Assembly (NCBI RefSeq): GCF_000737335.2
Contig: NZ_JMCC02000044.1
Coordinates: 23,013-87,012, forward strand
Reading direction: 5' to 3'
Source: Enhygromyxa salina
GTDB lineage: Bacteria > Myxococcota_A > Polyangia > Nannocystales > Nannocystaceae
Length of the DNA stretch: 64,000 nucleotides
This document shows positions 41,536 to 52,413 of the stretch, piece by piece; position 1 is the stretch's first letter; every line of letters begins with the position of its first letter. The translations under genes and the position numbers were made by a program. The notes beneath the pieces were generated by a model. It made no database searches, was not told the origin of the DNA, and worked only from the letters and a program-made list of their open reading frames with translations.

Positions 41536-41610
41536 TCGGGGCGTGGCGCAGTCTGGTAGCGCGCCTGCTTTGGGAGCAGGAAGCCGAAGGTTCGAATCCT
41601 TTCGCCCCGA
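41536..41610 (+). tRNA. tRNA-Pro (anticodon TGG)
   Basis: The 75-base sequence folds as a complete cloverleaf: acceptor TCGGGGC paired with GCCCCGA, D arm GCGC, anticodon stem CTGCT/AGCAG around loop TTTGGGA (TGG reads proline codons), and T loop TTCGAAT. No CCA is encoded. It is followed 22 bases later by tRNA-Arg, so the two may share a transcript. Confidence 0.95.
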
Positions 41611-41632
41611 TTTTCTTTGCCTCTGTGGCATC

Positions 41633-41706
41633 GCACCCATAGCTCAGCTGGATAGAGCATCGGCCTTCTAAGCCGAATGGCCCAGGTTCGAGCCCTGGTG
41701 GGTGCA
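41633..41706 (+). tRNA. tRNA-Arg (anticodon TCT)
   Basis: The 74-base cloverleaf has acceptor GCACCCA paired with TGGGTGC, D loop AGCTGGATAGA, anticodon stem TCGGC/GCCGA around loop CTTCTAA (TCT reads AGA/AGG arginine codons), and T loop TTCGAGC. No CCA is encoded. These codons are rare in such a GC-rich genome. Confidence 0.95.
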
Positions 41707-41750
41707 AGGTTGCCCACGAGGGCCCGCGTATGCGCGATGATGCCCCCGTC

Positions 41751-43541
<1,791 letters not shown>

Positions 43542-45029
43542 TCACGGCGCCGCGCCCACGCGGTTCAGCAGCTCGCCCGTGTTCGCGTCGCGCAGCTCGA
43601 GCACGTGGCTGCGAATCACGACCACGTGGGCCGCAGAGGCCCGGACGCCGATCAGCCGATCCGCGACCCCGAGCTCGAGCGGGACGGACCAGATCAGCGC
43701 GCCGTCTTCGACGCTGCGCGCGTCGACGTGGTAGCGACTCTCGCCGTCGATCCAGCCGTATACCAGGCGGTCTGCGACCACGGTGCTGCCGATCGGCCAG
43801 GGCGCCGAGGCGGCGGGCATCGGCTCGCGCCACGTGTTCTCGCTGACTGTCACTCGGAACGCGCTGCCGCGATCGAGCCGCTTGGCGCGCGCGGCCGGGG
43901 TCTCTGGGTCGAAGCTGAAGCCAACGATGATCGCTTGCCCGTCGTCGTCGTCGTCTGTCCCCGCGATCTTGCTCAGCGCCACGCCACGCCCCGTCGTGGG
44001 GTTGGCGTGGACCCGCCCGAGGTGGACCCCATCGAGCTTGTCGCGGACGCTGTTGGGCAGCGCGACGCTGGGATCCAGCTCGTTGGCGCGGGCGGGCTCG
44101 CAGCCGAGCGGGGGCTGACGTTGACGGCCGAGCTCGCCAGCCTCGAGATCGAGCATGTGATGGCGGCGCTTGGCCGTGTGCACATAGACCAAGGGCGACG
44201 CGCCGGGCTCGGCCGCGGGCACGTTGCACAGATAGTCGACTGGGTCACCGACCTCGTGGGTATGCACGCGGTTGCCGGTTGCGAGCTCGTGGACGAACAC
44301 GGACGACTGGGTGTCGCTGACGACGAGCCAGTGATCCGCGATCGTGAAGCGCACGTGTTGAAGCTCGCGGTCGGACCGGCTCAGCGGGCCGATCCGCCAC
44401 AGGCGGGTCGCGGTGGCGATCGCGTAGGCGTCGACGTAGATGCGATCGCTGGCGTGGTCGCGGACCCGGGCCACGATCGCGGGCTGGCCGGCGATCTCGG
44501 TCAGCATCGGCGGACCGGCCCACGGATCGACGCCGCTGGTCTCGAGCTCTGCGTCGATCTTGGCCTCGATCCGCTCGAACACGCCCGCGAGCCTGCGCAG
44601 CCCGGGGATGTCGTCGAGCGCGACCACGCCTGCGGCGACCAGCACGAACGCGATCACCCCCGCGACGACCGCCAGCACGAGCGATTGGACCAGCAGTCGG
44701 CCGGCACGCCCAACCAGGTGCTTGCGTCGGCTGCGTTGCTTGGCCTTCTCGTGCTTGACCTCTGACTCGCGGCGCTCGGCCTCGAGCTCGGCGCGAGCCT
44801 GCTCGGACACCTCGAGCCGCTGGGCCGTCTTGGCGAGCTCTTCGTTGGCCCGGCGGATGTGCTCGTACAGCGCCTTGGCGTCGAGGCTGACCCCCGCCAT
44901 GGTCTTGGCCGTGCGCGCCCGCTCGGGGGCGAAGCGCGAGCCGCAGTACTGGCAGTTGACCTCGGCAGTTGGCGGCTCTGGCGGGAGCTCGGCCCCGCAG
45001 GCCGGGCATTGGAAGCGAACGTACTCCAC
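43542..45029 (-). CDS. Zinc-ribbon, membrane-anchored propeller-like protein
   Basis: The 495-residue protein has a GTG start. An N-terminal zinc ribbon (CPACGAEL and CQYCGSRF) is followed by a predicted coiled coil (about residues 55-100) and one membrane segment (LLVQSLVLAVVAGVIAFVLVAAG, about 112-134). The rest looks like a beta-propeller of PQQ/WD type (VYVDAYAIATATRLWRI, HELATGNRVHTHEVGD, ADRLVYGWIDGESRYHVDARSVEDGALIWSV, VLELRDANTGELL). It would be cytosolic at the N terminus and periplasmic at the propeller. The role is unknown. Confidence 0.75.
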   Translation of the reverse strand: MEYVRFQCPACGAELPPEPPTAEVNCQYCGSRFAPERARTAKTMAGVSLDAKALYEHIRRANEELAKTAQRLEVSEQARAELEAERRESEVKHEKAKQRSRRKHLVGRAGRLLVQSLVLAVVAGVIAFVLVAAGVVALDDIPGLRRLAGVFERIEAKIDAELETSGVDPWAGPPMLTEIAGQPAIVARVRDHASDRIYVDAYAIATATRLWRIGPLSRSDRELQHVRFTIADHWLVVSDTQSSVFVHELATGNRVHTHEVGDPVDYLCNVPAAEPGASPLVYVHTAKRRHHMLDLEAGELGRQRQPPLGCEPARANELDPSVALPNSVRDKLDGVHLGRVHANPTTGRGVALSKIAGTDDDDDGQAIIVGFSFDPETPAARAKRLDRGSAFRVTVSENTWREPMPAASAPWPIGSTVVADRLVYGWIDGESRYHVDARSVEDGALIWSVPLELGVADRLIGVRASAAHVVVIRSHVLELRDANTGELLNRVGAAP

Positions 45030-45176
45030 GGATCGAGCGCCTCAGCTGGGCCCGAACGGGGGAGGGGAGGTGGATTCGGGCATGCGCCCATGGTCGGCTG
45101 AGCGAGGTGTGTCGCGCAAGGCTTGGGTTCGATTGCGCGAGCGTGAGGCTGTCGCCACGACCCAGCGTGTGCGCGG

Positions 45177-46046
45177 TTAGAGGCCCCGACGATATCGCTG
45201 GATGAATGGCGAACCTCCACGTTCGATGACCATGCTCGCGCGGTCCGAATTGAACAGTGTGGCGGCGACCGCGAGGAGATCTGCGTGTGACGCCGTGGGG
45301 AGCCCCGCGATCTCCACGATGACGTCGCCATCGCGGAGACCCAGCACGTCCCCGAGGTTGCCTGCGGACACACCGTCGATCTCGAACCCATACGGGGTGC
45401 CGAGGGTGTCCGACAGCTGAACTGCGTAGGTACCGTCCTCGGTCACGCCCTTGGCATCGGTGAGGGCTGTAGCGATGAGCAACTCGCTCACTACAAATTC
45501 TCCATCGAGGAACTGCACCTCGGCCTTCAGGTCCAGGCCATCGAACCCGCCCACACCGCCGGGATCGTCGCTGGTCTCGCTTCCAGAATCTTCATCAGTT
45601 CCACCATCGTCGGTGCCGCTGTTCCCGGTGTCGCTGTCACAACCGGCCGGTGGTCCCATGCAGGTGCCCAAGTAGGCAATGTCGGCCGTGGTCACGCAGG
45701 TATCGTCGAGATCGGCGAGGCCCATCTCGATGGCGCGGGCTTGGCAAACATGCGAAATGTTGGAGAGCAGCTCCGCGGCGAGTTCGCTTGTTGGGTCGGC
45801 CAGTTGTTGGCCTTGCGCCGCGTTGAGGCAGTAGGACTTGGAGATCCACTTCTCGTTCGCCGTCTTGATGTAGATTGGCTAAATCAGGCCATTGTAGCCT
45901 TCCGCGCCGATTGTTTGGGCCGCCCACTCCTCGCCGCAGGGCTCGGTGACAACGATGACGATGTCCTTGTCGGGGATGAGGCATGCGCTGACGGCCGCCA
46001 CAACAAGCCCGAAGGCGCATAATTTCACCCGGTTTCGTGGCTTCAT
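45177..46046 (-). pseudogene. PDZ-like lipoprotein gene interrupted by an in-frame TAG
   Basis: A lipoprotein signal starts at 46046 (MKPRNRVKLCAFGLVVAAVSAC), and the frame continues with IPDKDIVIVVTEPCGEEWAAQTIGAEGYNGLI. A single TAG at 45879-45881 follows. The same frame then resumes without shift (PIYIKTANEKWISKSYCLNAAQ) through a Thr/Asp/Gly linker to a C-terminal PDZ-like segment (YGFEIDGVSAGNLGDVLGLRDGDVIVEIAGLPTASHADL). Translation could restart at the ATG at 45725, but that product would lack the signal. It follows the Cys-rich lipoprotein gene by 25 bases. One base change would restore the whole gene, so this is either a recent nonsense mutation, a sequence error or a read-through codon. 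Confidence 0.72.
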
Positions 46047-46071
46047 TCTATTCGGTCCTCGCTCGCTCATG

Positions 46072-46500
46072 TCAGGGACAGGTTGGGAGCGGCTCATCAG
46101 GATCAAACGGTGCTTCGGTGGAACACGGTGCGCGTATCTCTGCGACGCAAGGTGCTGCGCAGTCGGATCCGCTCAACTCGGAGTTGGCCTCCGTGAAGGC
46201 TGCGTAGCCCTCGCAGGTCAAGGCCCCGACACACCACAAATAATTGAGCTCGCGGCTCCCGCATTGGTTTTCTTCGTGGAGCTTGGGGAGCAGCGTCATG
46301 CAGCGCTCGAAGCAGTCGTCCGGCTCCATCCCCGTGAATGCGTCGGGCTCACAGGTGTCGATCGTTCGGCAAACGTCCTCGCACGCACCGATTTTCAGGG
46401 CCTCGAAATCGTATACTTCCTCCGCGTCTGCTAGGCGCTGGCAGCCGCCGACCAGCAGTAGGCCGGCGAAGGCAAGCAGGCTTGTGGCGGGGAAAGACAA
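46072..46500 (-). CDS. Cys-rich lipoprotein
   Basis: From a TTG at 46500 the product has 142 residues with a clean signal and lipobox (LLAFAGLLLVGGC), and GGAG lies about 11 bases upstream. An ATG at 46545 would add 15 less signal-like residues. The mature part has ten cysteines (GACEDVCRTIDTCEPD, DCFERCMTLL, QCGS, LWCVGALTCEG, DCAAPC, PCST) and is probably disulphide-rich. No family was recognised. It is upstream of the interrupted PDZ-like lipoprotein gene, probably in the same operon. Confidence 0.7.
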   Translation of the reverse strand: MSFPATSLLAFAGLLLVGGCQRLADAEEVYDFEALKIGACEDVCRTIDTCEPDAFTGMEPDDCFERCMTLLPKLHEENQCGSRELNYLWCVGALTCEGYAAFTEANSELSGSDCAAPCVAEIRAPCSTEAPFDPDEPLPTCP

Positions 46501-46613
46501 CGGAGGATCTCCATAACAGGTCGAAAATACGCGGTCAAGGCGCATGCTCCCATGCAGCGGTCGGGGACGATGACGAGCGCCGCTGCATGAGGACTCCCCG
46601 CTTGGGTCCCCGT

Positions 46614-47759
46614 TCAGCCGTCTGCGGTGGGAGCTGGCTTGTCCGCCGCGTCGAGCGAGACCCAGTGTGTCGCCGTCGCGCGGAGCAGGTCACGGACCGA
46701 GTAGATCGCGTCTGGCGTGTCGATCAAGTGGCGTGTCTCAGCCTTGTCGGTGTCAAACGTCCCGATGTATTTCTTGCTGCGGTTGAAGTGAAGCCGGCAG
46801 ATTGGCTTGCGGTTGTTGTCATCAACGAGCACGGCGAAGTAGGTCTTGCTGTCCCGATAGGTCACCCGCTCGGCCGCGACGACATCGCAGATGATGGCTT
46901 TGACGACGCGGTAGCCTTCTAGCTCTGCCTCTGTGGTGACGATGCCGCCGTCCGATCCGTGGTTCGCCGAGTCGTTGTCGTCTGAAAGTCCATCTCCATC
47001 GACGACGCGGGCCGCGGGGAGCTCCTCCGACTCGGAGTCATCCGCTCGCGCGAGGGCCGACCGCAGCCGGTCGCTGACTTTGTCGTTGATGAACCCGAGC
47101 AGCGTGCGCTTGACGAGCTGCGAGAACTGGTCCTTGGCCGACTGGACGAAGCGGCCGTTTGGGTGGGCCTGCTGGAAGAAGAACTTGACCAGCTCCTCGT
47201 CGGGGGTCTCGAGCTGGCGCTCGAGCGTCGCTCTGATCTCGCGCATGTACTTGAGGTCGCTCGCCGCAACCAGCATGTTCTCGAGGTCGAAGTTGGACTT
47301 CGACAGCTTGCTGACCTCGTTGATGAGGCTCTCGCGCAGGTCGAGCAGGTTGAGCTCTAGGAACGGCTTCTCGTCCATCTTGTTGCTCTCCTCGAGGTCC
47401 GAGTAGAAGCGATAGACGATGCCGTTCGTGAGCACGGCGATCCTGGCTTTGGTGGTGGTGAAGTAGCGAAACAACTGGCTCGAGTGCTCGATCGCAAGGT
47501 CCGCGGTGACCTTCTTGGCCTCGATCAGCATCACGATGTCCTCGCCTCGCTTGATGACGTAGTCGACCTTCTCTCCTTTCTTGATGCCGACGTCGGCAGT
47601 GAACTCCGGGACGACCTCTGTGGGATCGAAGACGTCGTAGCCAAGCGCAGCGATGAAGGGCATCACCAGCGCGTTCTTTGTGGCTTCTTCGGTCTCGAGC
47701 ATCCCTCGGGTCTTGTCGGCCTTGGCTGCGAGATTTTTTAGCTTTTCCTCAAAACTCAT
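46614..47759 (-). CDS. Orphan HsdR-N-type restriction endonuclease-like protein
   Basis: The 381-residue protein has an N-terminal PD-(D/E)xK-type nuclease region resembling type I restriction HsdR-N domains: KVDYVIKRGEDIVMLIEAKK carries an Asp followed by the E-x-K element, and the helix LVMPFIAALGYDVFDPTEVVPEF is typical. The C-terminal part (about 270-370, TYFAVLVDDNNRKPICRLHFNRSKKYIG) resembles a domain found with these proteins. No hsdM or hsdS gene lies nearby, so a classical type I system is absent. Base composition is less extreme than in most neighbours. A defence role is plausible but unproven. Confidence 0.75.
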   Translation of the reverse strand: MSFEEKLKNLAAKADKTRGMLETEEATKNALVMPFIAALGYDVFDPTEVVPEFTADVGIKKGEKVDYVIKRGEDIVMLIEAKKVTADLAIEHSSQLFRYFTTTKARIAVLTNGIVYRFYSDLEESNKMDEKPFLELNLLDLRESLINEVSKLSKSNFDLENMLVAASDLKYMREIRATLERQLETPDEELVKFFFQQAHPNGRFVQSAKDQFSQLVKRTLLGFINDKVSDRLRSALARADDSESEELPAARVVDGDGLSDDNDSANHGSDGGIVTTEAELEGYRVVKAIICDVVAAERVTYRDSKTYFAVLVDDNNRKPICRLHFNRSKKYIGTFDTDKAETRHLIDTPDAIYSVRDLLRATATHWVSLDAADKPAPTADG

Positions 47760-47967
47760 GTGGTCTCCTCGACGGGAATTGCCGTCGCCTGTGTAGGATG
47801 CCGCGTTTGAGGACGACGTGCGGAAGAAAAACTGGCCATTTTGAAGGTTTGGCCGGCCCGCGGGTGTTCGAGCTGCCGAGGCTTGGAGCGATTCTGCGCT
47901 CGAGAGTACTCGAGGTCATCCCGCTCACGCTTGGCCAGTGCATCAGCGAAGATGTACCCTCGCGTCG

Positions 47968-48720
47968 ATGTCCGAAGAGATCGACAATGAGCGCCCCGCG
48001 CTCAGCCACGAACGGCGAGAGTCAGGCTGGGCCAAGGTCCTTCGTGGGCTCGAGTACACGAATAATCTGCTGCTTCTGCCAATGTTCACTGTGCTGATTA
48101 TCGAGGCGAGCGTGCGCGACAGCACTGACGTCTTTGCTAGTGTCAATGAGTTCTTCTGCGCAATGTTCTTCGCCGAGTGGGCGCTTGGATTGGCGCTGGC
48201 TGACGATCGCTGGGCCTACCTGCGAAGTCCTTCGAACCTCGCGGACCTGGCGTCTTCAATTCCGGTCTCGGCCCTGGCCCAGGGGCTTCGAGTTGTGCGA
48301 CTGCTGCGATTGCTTCGCGTTATCCGGCTGGTCTCACGAATCCGGCGATTTCAAGGCAAAGGCGCGACCATGGTGCGTGCCTTTGGTCTGTTTGGCGCGC
48401 TGGTAATTACAGGGGCCTTGGCGTTTCGAATCGTCGAACCACACAGCACGGAGAGCCTCGAGCACGCGCTGTGGTGGTCGCTGGTCACCTTGAGCACCGT
48501 TGGCTATGGCGACGTCACGCCGGCTACGCCCGCTGGGCATGTTGTCGCGGTATTCGTGATCGTCGCTGGTATTGGCATCTTTGGCTACATGGCAGGATTC
48601 ATGACATCGCTGATTGAGGACCCCGAGGAAGATGAAATCCTGGCCATCGTGCAGCGGCTCGAGGTTCAGGTCGGCGAGCTGCGAGCGACCCTGGAAGCAG
48701 AGCCGCGACGCCCGGCTTGA
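47968..48720 (+). CDS. Voltage-gated-like potassium channel
   Basis: The 250-residue protein starts at the ATG at 47968. It has several membrane segments including an S4-like helix with regularly spaced arginines (LRVVRLLRLLRVIRLVSRIRR). A pore loop carries the selectivity filter TVGYGD in LVTLSTVGYGDVTP. A short cytosolic tail (EDEILAIVQRLEVQVGELRATLE) is probably a coiled coil that would aid tetramer formation. It resembles KvAP-type channels. Composition is AT-richer than neighbours, which hints at horizontal transfer. The start region is divergent from the HsdR-N gene. Confidence 0.88.
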   Translation: MSEEIDNERPALSHERRESGWAKVLRGLEYTNNLLLLPMFTVLIIEASVRDSTDVFASVNEFFCAMFFAEWALGLALADDRWAYLRSPSNLADLASSIPVSALAQGLRVVRLLRLLRVIRLVSRIRRFQGKGATMVRAFGLFGALVITGALAFRIVEPHSTESLEHALWWSLVTLSTVGYGDVTPATPAGHVVAVFVIVAGIGIFGYMAGFMTSLIEDPEEDEILAIVQRLEVQVGELRATLEAEPRRPA

Positions 48721-48721
48721 C

Positions 48722-51700
48722 TCACTCGTCTCGACCTCGACCCCGTGTCGCCCGCTCGCGCCAGCGCAGCTCCCCCGCCGCGTCACCCACCACCGCGCTG
48801 GCCTTCTCAGCCCCCAACGCCGCGGCTTCGCACACCGCCGCGACACCCTCGCAGCCCGCAAACGCGGCCGCGAACACCAACCCTGCCCGGCGCGCGTCAT
48901 CGGGGGCACCCCGCGCGAGCAGAGCCTCGCCAAGATCGATCCGCGCGCGCTGCAACAGCGTGGGCTCGTCAGCCTCGAGCAGCTCGACGCAGCGCTGCAG
49001 CTGCTGGATCGCCAACCCCGGCTCGCCGCTCGCCAAGTACGCGAGCCCGAGCTGGGAGTGGGTGCGCGCCATCGCGGGATCCCCCGGCGGCAGGGCGGAC
49101 TGCTGGATCGCCAACGCCTCGCGGTATTGCTCGATCGCTCCGTCAACGTGTCGGCGCGCGAGCGCGACGTGCCCCAGTATCAGGTGGGTCTCGGCGCGCG
49201 CGAGCTCGTTCGTTGCTAGGTCGTCAGCGTAGATCTGTGCCGCGTGTGTCGCGTGGGTCTGCGCGAGATCGAGCTGACCTGCATCTAGCTCCAGCCGTGC
49301 GCGCAGCGACTCGACGTGGCCGACCTGCTCGCTGTGTCGCCCAAGCGCGTCGACGTAGACCCGCGCAGCCTGGTCGAGCAACTTTCGCGTCGCGGCTTGT
49401 CGGCCCTGCTCGAACTCGAAGCGGGCGAGCTCGTAGTGGGCATCGCCGACCCGTGGGTGGACCGGGCCAAACGCGTTCAGGCTGGCCGCGAGCGCCCCGG
49501 TGAGCGCCTCGCGGGCGTCCTCGATCCGGCCTTCGAGCGCGCGCGCGCGGCTGAGATCCACGAGCATCGCTGGCTTGGATGGGTGGATCGGGGCGAGCTC
49601 GTCGAGCAAGGCGATCGCGGCGAGCAGCTCGGCCCCCGCAGCTTGGGCGTCGCGTTCAACCAGCGCGACCCGGCCCGAGAGCCACAGCGCGCGGGCCTGA
49701 TCGAGGTCGCGCTTGCCGAGTCGGTCGAGCCCGGTCGCGGCGCGGCGGGCCCACACGCGGGCCTGCAGCGGGGCATCGCCGCGGGCGAGGGACACCCGCA
49801 CCAACTCGAGGGCGATCTTCGGCACCAGCGCGTCGGCGTCGCTGCGCTCTGCCTCGTCGAGCGCGTCTTGCAACCGCTCGATCGCGCGCGCGAGCGCGTC
49901 GGTGTTCGCCAGCAGCCGACCGTGGATGTACATCGCTTCCGCGACGACAGGGCCGTACCCAAGCTCGCGCGCGCGCTCGAGCGCGTCCTCGGCCACGGGC
50001 AGGCTCGCGTCGGCGTCGGCTGACTCGATCCGCATGTCGAGCTCGGCGAGGTCCGCTCGCAGCTGCTCGACGCTGTCCTTCGCGGGTCCTTCCGGCCGCG
50101 CGGCAGACAGCAACGCATCTATGTCGCCGCACTTCTCGGGATCGGGGAGCGCGGCGGTGGCCTCGCTCGCTCGCTCGATGACCCGTGGAGCGCCGGCCCC
50201 AAGCTGTCCAAGCAGCGCTTCGTATCCGCGGCTGGCCCGATCTAAGCATGCCTCGCGCAGGGTCAGCACCTCGGGGGAGAACTCGTGACGCACGACGGTG
50301 GCCTCGCAGGCGTTGACGCGCTGCGCCCCCCACGTCTGCGCCCAGGCTTGCAGGCGCGGCTCGACCCGGGACCAGGTCGCGTCGGCGTAGGGCAACTCCG
50401 AGCGCGTGAACGCTTCGCGCAGCTCGGCGCCCCGAGCCGGCGTCCAGACCCGCGCCGCGCTCTCGGCCAGGGTAGGGCAGGGCGAGGCGCGCTCGGGGGC
50501 GAGCATGCCAACCGCGAACGCCAGCACGCCGATCCCCGCGCCGACGAGGCCGAGCCACCAGCGACGCTTGGGGACCTCCGGGTCGCACGCCAACGCGGCG
50601 ATCAGCTCGTTCATCGACGCGAATCGCCGCTCGGGCGCCGGGTCGAGCCCCCGCACGATCACCTCGCGCAACCACAGGGGGACGCGGCTGTTGGGTGGGG
50701 CTTCGACGATCTCGCCGGCCCCGGTCGCGATACCCAGCTCCATGGCGGACTTGCCGATGAACGGGCGATGTCCATACAGCGCCTCGTGCAACGCGACGCA
50801 GAAGCTAAATTGATCCGAGGCCGCGTCGACGTGCCGGCCAACGAATTGCTCGGGTGACATGTACGCGGGGGTGCCCATCAGCGCGCCGGTTCGCGTGATC
50901 ACATCATCTTCATCTTCATCGTCGTCGTAGTCGTTGGCGGCGGGTGGATGCTTGCTGAGCGTGTCGTCAAGCTCGGCGTCGCGATCCGGCGGGCGCGCCA
51001 CGTTGGTCTGGGTGGCGATCCCGTCTTGCGAGCGCTCGTTGTCGTCACCCGGGGCGCGCGGGGTGAAGCTGTCTTCGGTCGCGTCTGGATCGTGGCGGCG
51101 ACCAGCACGAGGGAGCGGGCGACGCTCGCCGTCGCCGAGCTCACCAGTGCGCAGCAGCTGATCCAGCGACGTGCCAAAGCTGGCTGGCTCGCCTTCGGTG
51201 TCCGGCTGGGCGGGGCTCAGCTCGGCGAAGGCGATCGGCTCGATCGGACAGGCGAGACCGAAATCGAGCACGCGCGGACGATTGTCCCGACCAACCAGCA
51301 CGTTGTCCGGTTTGAAGTCACGGTGGATGACGCCCGCCTCATGGGCAGCGGCGAGCCCCCGGCCGGCCTCGGCGAACATCGCGACGATCTCGTCGACCTC
51401 GTGCTCGGCACGCATCCAGTCGCCAAGCGTCTGGCCGTCGACGAACTCCATCGCGACGAACACGCGGCCCTCGAACTCGCCGACGTCGTAGACCTGCACG
51501 ACGTTGGGGTGCGAGAGCTTGGCCAGCGCTCGGGCTTCGCGGCGCAGGCGGGCCTCGAGATCCGCTCGGCGCGCCCGCTGCGGGTTGAGCAGCTTGATCG
51601 CCAGCTTGCGGTCGAGGCCCTCGTGGTAGGCCGCATAGACGACGCCGATCGCACCCCGTCCGAGCTCCCGCAGCAGCGCGTACCGACCCGCGTGGGTCGG

Positions 51701-51820
51701 GCCGTCTTGGCGATCGAGGCGACGCCCCAAGATGCTGTCGGGCGGCTGACTCTCGTGATCGTCCGGACGGCGGCGCAGCGCCGCTTGGAGCTCGTCGACC
51801 GCGGTGACCGTCGCGTCCAT
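48722..51820 (-). CDS. Ser/Thr protein kinase with TPR domain
   Basis: The 1032-residue protein has a Hanks-type kinase domain at about 45-430. Its G-loop is GRGAIGVVYAAYHEG, the ATP lysine lies in LAIKLL, the catalytic loop is HRDFKPDN and the metal site DFG. About 130 residues of acidic, low-complexity sequence (ending DDDEDEDD) are inserted between DFG and MGTPAYMSPEQ, where about 20 are usual. A membrane segment follows (WLGLVGAGIGVLAFAVGML, about 455), then an extracytoplasmic region with TPR-like repeats (about 690-980: HSQLGLAYLASGEPGLAIQQL and similar). Architecture matches the kinase-TM-TPR proteins frequent in myxobacteria. The target is unknown. Confidence 0.9.
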   Translation of the reverse strand: MDATVTAVDELQAALRRRPDDHESQPPDSILGRRLDRQDGPTHAGRYALLRELGRGAIGVVYAAYHEGLDRKLAIKLLNPQRARRADLEARLRREARALAKLSHPNVVQVYDVGEFEGRVFVAMEFVDGQTLGDWMRAEHEVDEIVAMFAEAGRGLAAAHEAGVIHRDFKPDNVLVGRDNRPRVLDFGLACPIEPIAFAELSPAQPDTEGEPASFGTSLDQLLRTGELGDGERRPLPRAGRRHDPDATEDSFTPRAPGDDNERSQDGIATQTNVARPPDRDAELDDTLSKHPPAANDYDDDEDEDDVITRTGALMGTPAYMSPEQFVGRHVDAASDQFSFCVALHEALYGHRPFIGKSAMELGIATGAGEIVEAPPNSRVPLWLREVIVRGLDPAPERRFASMNELIAALACDPEVPKRRWWLGLVGAGIGVLAFAVGMLAPERASPCPTLAESAARVWTPARGAELREAFTRSELPYADATWSRVEPRLQAWAQTWGAQRVNACEATVVRHEFSPEVLTLREACLDRASRGYEALLGQLGAGAPRVIERASEATAALPDPEKCGDIDALLSAARPEGPAKDSVEQLRADLAELDMRIESADADASLPVAEDALERARELGYGPVVAEAMYIHGRLLANTDALARAIERLQDALDEAERSDADALVPKIALELVRVSLARGDAPLQARVWARRAATGLDRLGKRDLDQARALWLSGRVALVERDAQAAGAELLAAIALLDELAPIHPSKPAMLVDLSRARALEGRIEDAREALTGALAASLNAFGPVHPRVGDAHYELARFEFEQGRQAATRKLLDQAARVYVDALGRHSEQVGHVESLRARLELDAGQLDLAQTHATHAAQIYADDLATNELARAETHLILGHVALARRHVDGAIEQYREALAIQQSALPPGDPAMARTHSQLGLAYLASGEPGLAIQQLQRCVELLEADEPTLLQRARIDLGEALLARGAPDDARRAGLVFAAAFAGCEGVAAVCEAAALGAEKASAVVGDAAGELRWRERATRGRGRDE

Positions 51821-51892
51821 TTCGTGTCAGGCAGTGCTTGGCTCGCCGCTGGCCCGGTCTCAGGCCCGTGGCGAAGCCTCTGCCTGCTCGCC

Positions 51893-52261
51893 TCAGCCCT
51901 TGGGCTTGATCGTGATCACTGGACCGTACTTGATCTTGCCGTTGTTGTTCGTCTCGGCGGCGAACACGATGTTGACCAGGTCGGACTCGACGGCGGGGAA
52001 CACACGCTCGGTCAGGCCCTTGGCGGTATCGCGCGGCCAGCCGCTGGTGTCCTCACCCCGGATCGGCACTTCGGTGCCGTACAGATACTGGCCTTCGATG
52101 TCGTTGATGATGACGACCGCATCCTGGCCCCGCGGCGTCTCGATGACGTTGTTCTGCAGGTCGGGGCTCGACAGCTGAAGTGAGCCGTCAGCGGCGATGG
52201 AGGCCGTGAGAACATAGGTGTTGGCGGTCGTGTTGTTGGTGGAATTGCTGGTGCTGGGCAT
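51893..52261 (-). CDS. Small protein of unknown function
   Basis: The 122-residue product starts at the ATG at 52261. The N terminus is Ser/Thr/Asn-rich (PSTSNSTNNTTANTY), followed by a beta-strand-rich part (GSLQLSSPDLQNNVIET, DAVVIINDIEGQYLYGTEVPI). No signal peptide or known family was seen. It lies 72 bases after the kinase gene start on the same strand and is divergent from the next lipoprotein gene. Confidence 0.65.
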   Translation of the reverse strand: MPSTSNSTNNTTANTYVLTASIAADGSLQLSSPDLQNNVIETPRGQDAVVIINDIEGQYLYGTEVPIRGEDTSGWPRDTAKGLTERVFPAVESDLVNIVFAAETNNNGKIKYGPVITIKPKG

Positions 52262-52413
52262 GGGTCGTGATCGGGCCACGCGCGAGCTTCGCACAAGACC
52301 CCCCATGCCGGCCAGCCAGCGATCCGATCAGGCCTTGGGTAACTGTAAGACCCGCGCCGAGCCGTCGCGTTGGGCCCCGGAGTCGCCGCAGCGGCCCCAC
52401 CGACCGAGGTCCC

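Noticed and set aside
45177..45725. Independent short gene starting at the ATG at 45725
   Set aside because: The frame continues upstream through a single TAG to a lipoprotein signal, so it is better described as the 3' part of one interrupted gene.
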